From Pedobacter namyangjuensis (GTDB lineage: Bacteria; Bacteroidota; Bacteroidia; Sphingobacteriales; Sphingobacteriaceae): DNA of 64,000 nucleotides. The notes under the pieces are model-generated. The model was not told where the DNA came from and ran no database searches. It saw nothing but the letters and a program-made list of their open reading frames with translations. The stretch lies in assembly GCF_003313325.1 (NCBI RefSeq), contig NZ_QMHQ01000001.1, positions 1,116,001 through 1,180,000 on the forward strand, written 5' to 3'. The position numbers and the translations under genes are program-made. Of this stretch, positions 63,541-64,000 are shown piece after piece; positions within the stretch are counted from its first letter, which is position 1; every line of letters begins with the position of its first letter.

Positions 63541-64000
63541 ATGGCAATTTTAGCATTTCAGAAACCCGATAAGGTAATCATGCAGAAATCAACTGATTTC
63601 GATGGTCAATTTGAATTTCGTCCTTTAGAGCCCGGTTTCGGTGTAACAATTGGTAACGCCCTAAGAAGAATTTTACTTTCTTCTTTAGAAGGTTTTGCTA
63701 TTACTAGTATTCGTTTTTCAGGCGTTTCTCACGAGTTTTCTACCATGAAAGGTGTTGTAGAAGATTTAACAGAAATCATCTTAAACTTAAAACAAGTACG
63801 TTTTAAGAAAGTTGGTGACTCTGGAGATTCAGAGAAAGTGTTTATTATTGTTAACGGTCAAGATCAATTCTTAGCTGGCGACATTACTAAATTCTCTAAC
63901 AATTTTGAGGTTTTGAACCCTGATTTTGTGATCTGTAACATGGAAAAATCAGTTACTTTAGAGGTGGAATTAACTATCAATAAAGGACGTGGTTATGTTC
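63541..64000 (+). CDS. rpoA: DNA-directed RNA polymerase subunit alpha (partial, cut by window end)
   Basis: The first 153 codons of the alpha subunit ([53 protein letters not shown]). The frame is open to the end of the window. The N-terminal domain is the part that dimerises and binds beta and beta-prime. Confidence 0.97.
   Translation, partial: MAILAFQKPDKVIMQKSTDFDGQFEFRPLEPGFGVTIGNALRRILLSSLEGFAITSIRFSGVSHEFSTMKGVVEDLTEIILNLKQVRFKKVGDSGDSEKVFIIVNGQDQFLAGDITKFSNNFEVLNPDFVICNMEKSVTLEVELTINKGRGYV

Overview
The window looks like the chromosome of a Bacteroidota species, most likely a Sphingobacteriaceae member close to Pedobacter. This is inferred from a SusC/SusD pair, type IX secretion signals, DUF6266 and DUF6520 families, Crp-like regulators with a degenerate nucleotide pocket, promoters of the TTTG-19 bp-TAnnTTTG type, and the near absence of Shine-Dalgarno sequences. 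No rRNA, tRNA, CRISPR array, transposase or integrase was seen.

Layout. 1-945 is a gene-free mosaic of dispersed repeats. 946-6775 is a nutrient-uptake locus (SusC-like receptor, SusD-like lipoprotein, TlpA-like thioredoxin). It faces a minus-strand block (9602-6803) of small unknown proteins, a Crp-like regulator, a MauE-like membrane protein and a DUF6520 protein. 9790-15646 is an accessory region: a LytTR membrane regulator, a small helix-turn-helix protein, a possible structured RNA, an 11-bp tandem repeat, two DUF6266 proteins flanking an RteC-like protein, and then a three-gene set that resembles a phage lysis cassette (multi-pass membrane protein, CHAP amidase, lipoprotein with a C-terminal membrane segment) although no phage structural genes are present. 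The DNA up to about 15 kb is visibly richer in G+C than what follows.

15824-16312 is msrA. 16591-27231 is a surface-adhesin locus: a collagen-like protein with two classes of tandem repeat, a CshA/GEVED protein, a DUF11 protein with a type B type IX sorting domain, a PorP/SprF protein, a PorE-like OmpA protein and a stand-alone receiver. 27347-29909 holds small genes, including one broken by a frameshift in a T run.

30364-33905 (rpsL-rpsG-fusA-rpsJ) and 50051-64000 (rplC to rpoA, rpoA cut by the window end) form the str-S10-spc-alpha ribosomal cluster. A 16-kb block separates rpsJ from rplC. That block carries an AraC regulator and a four-gene operon for a beta-barrel protein, a 2155-residue TANFOR-like protein, an FN3-repeat protein and an IPT/TIG lipoprotein, which is the strongest candidate here for an undescribed envelope system. 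It also carries a TauE/DUF1634 pair. The ribosomal spacers are rich in hairpins, terminator-like stems and long simple-word palindromes, so the cluster is probably divided into several independently tuned transcripts.
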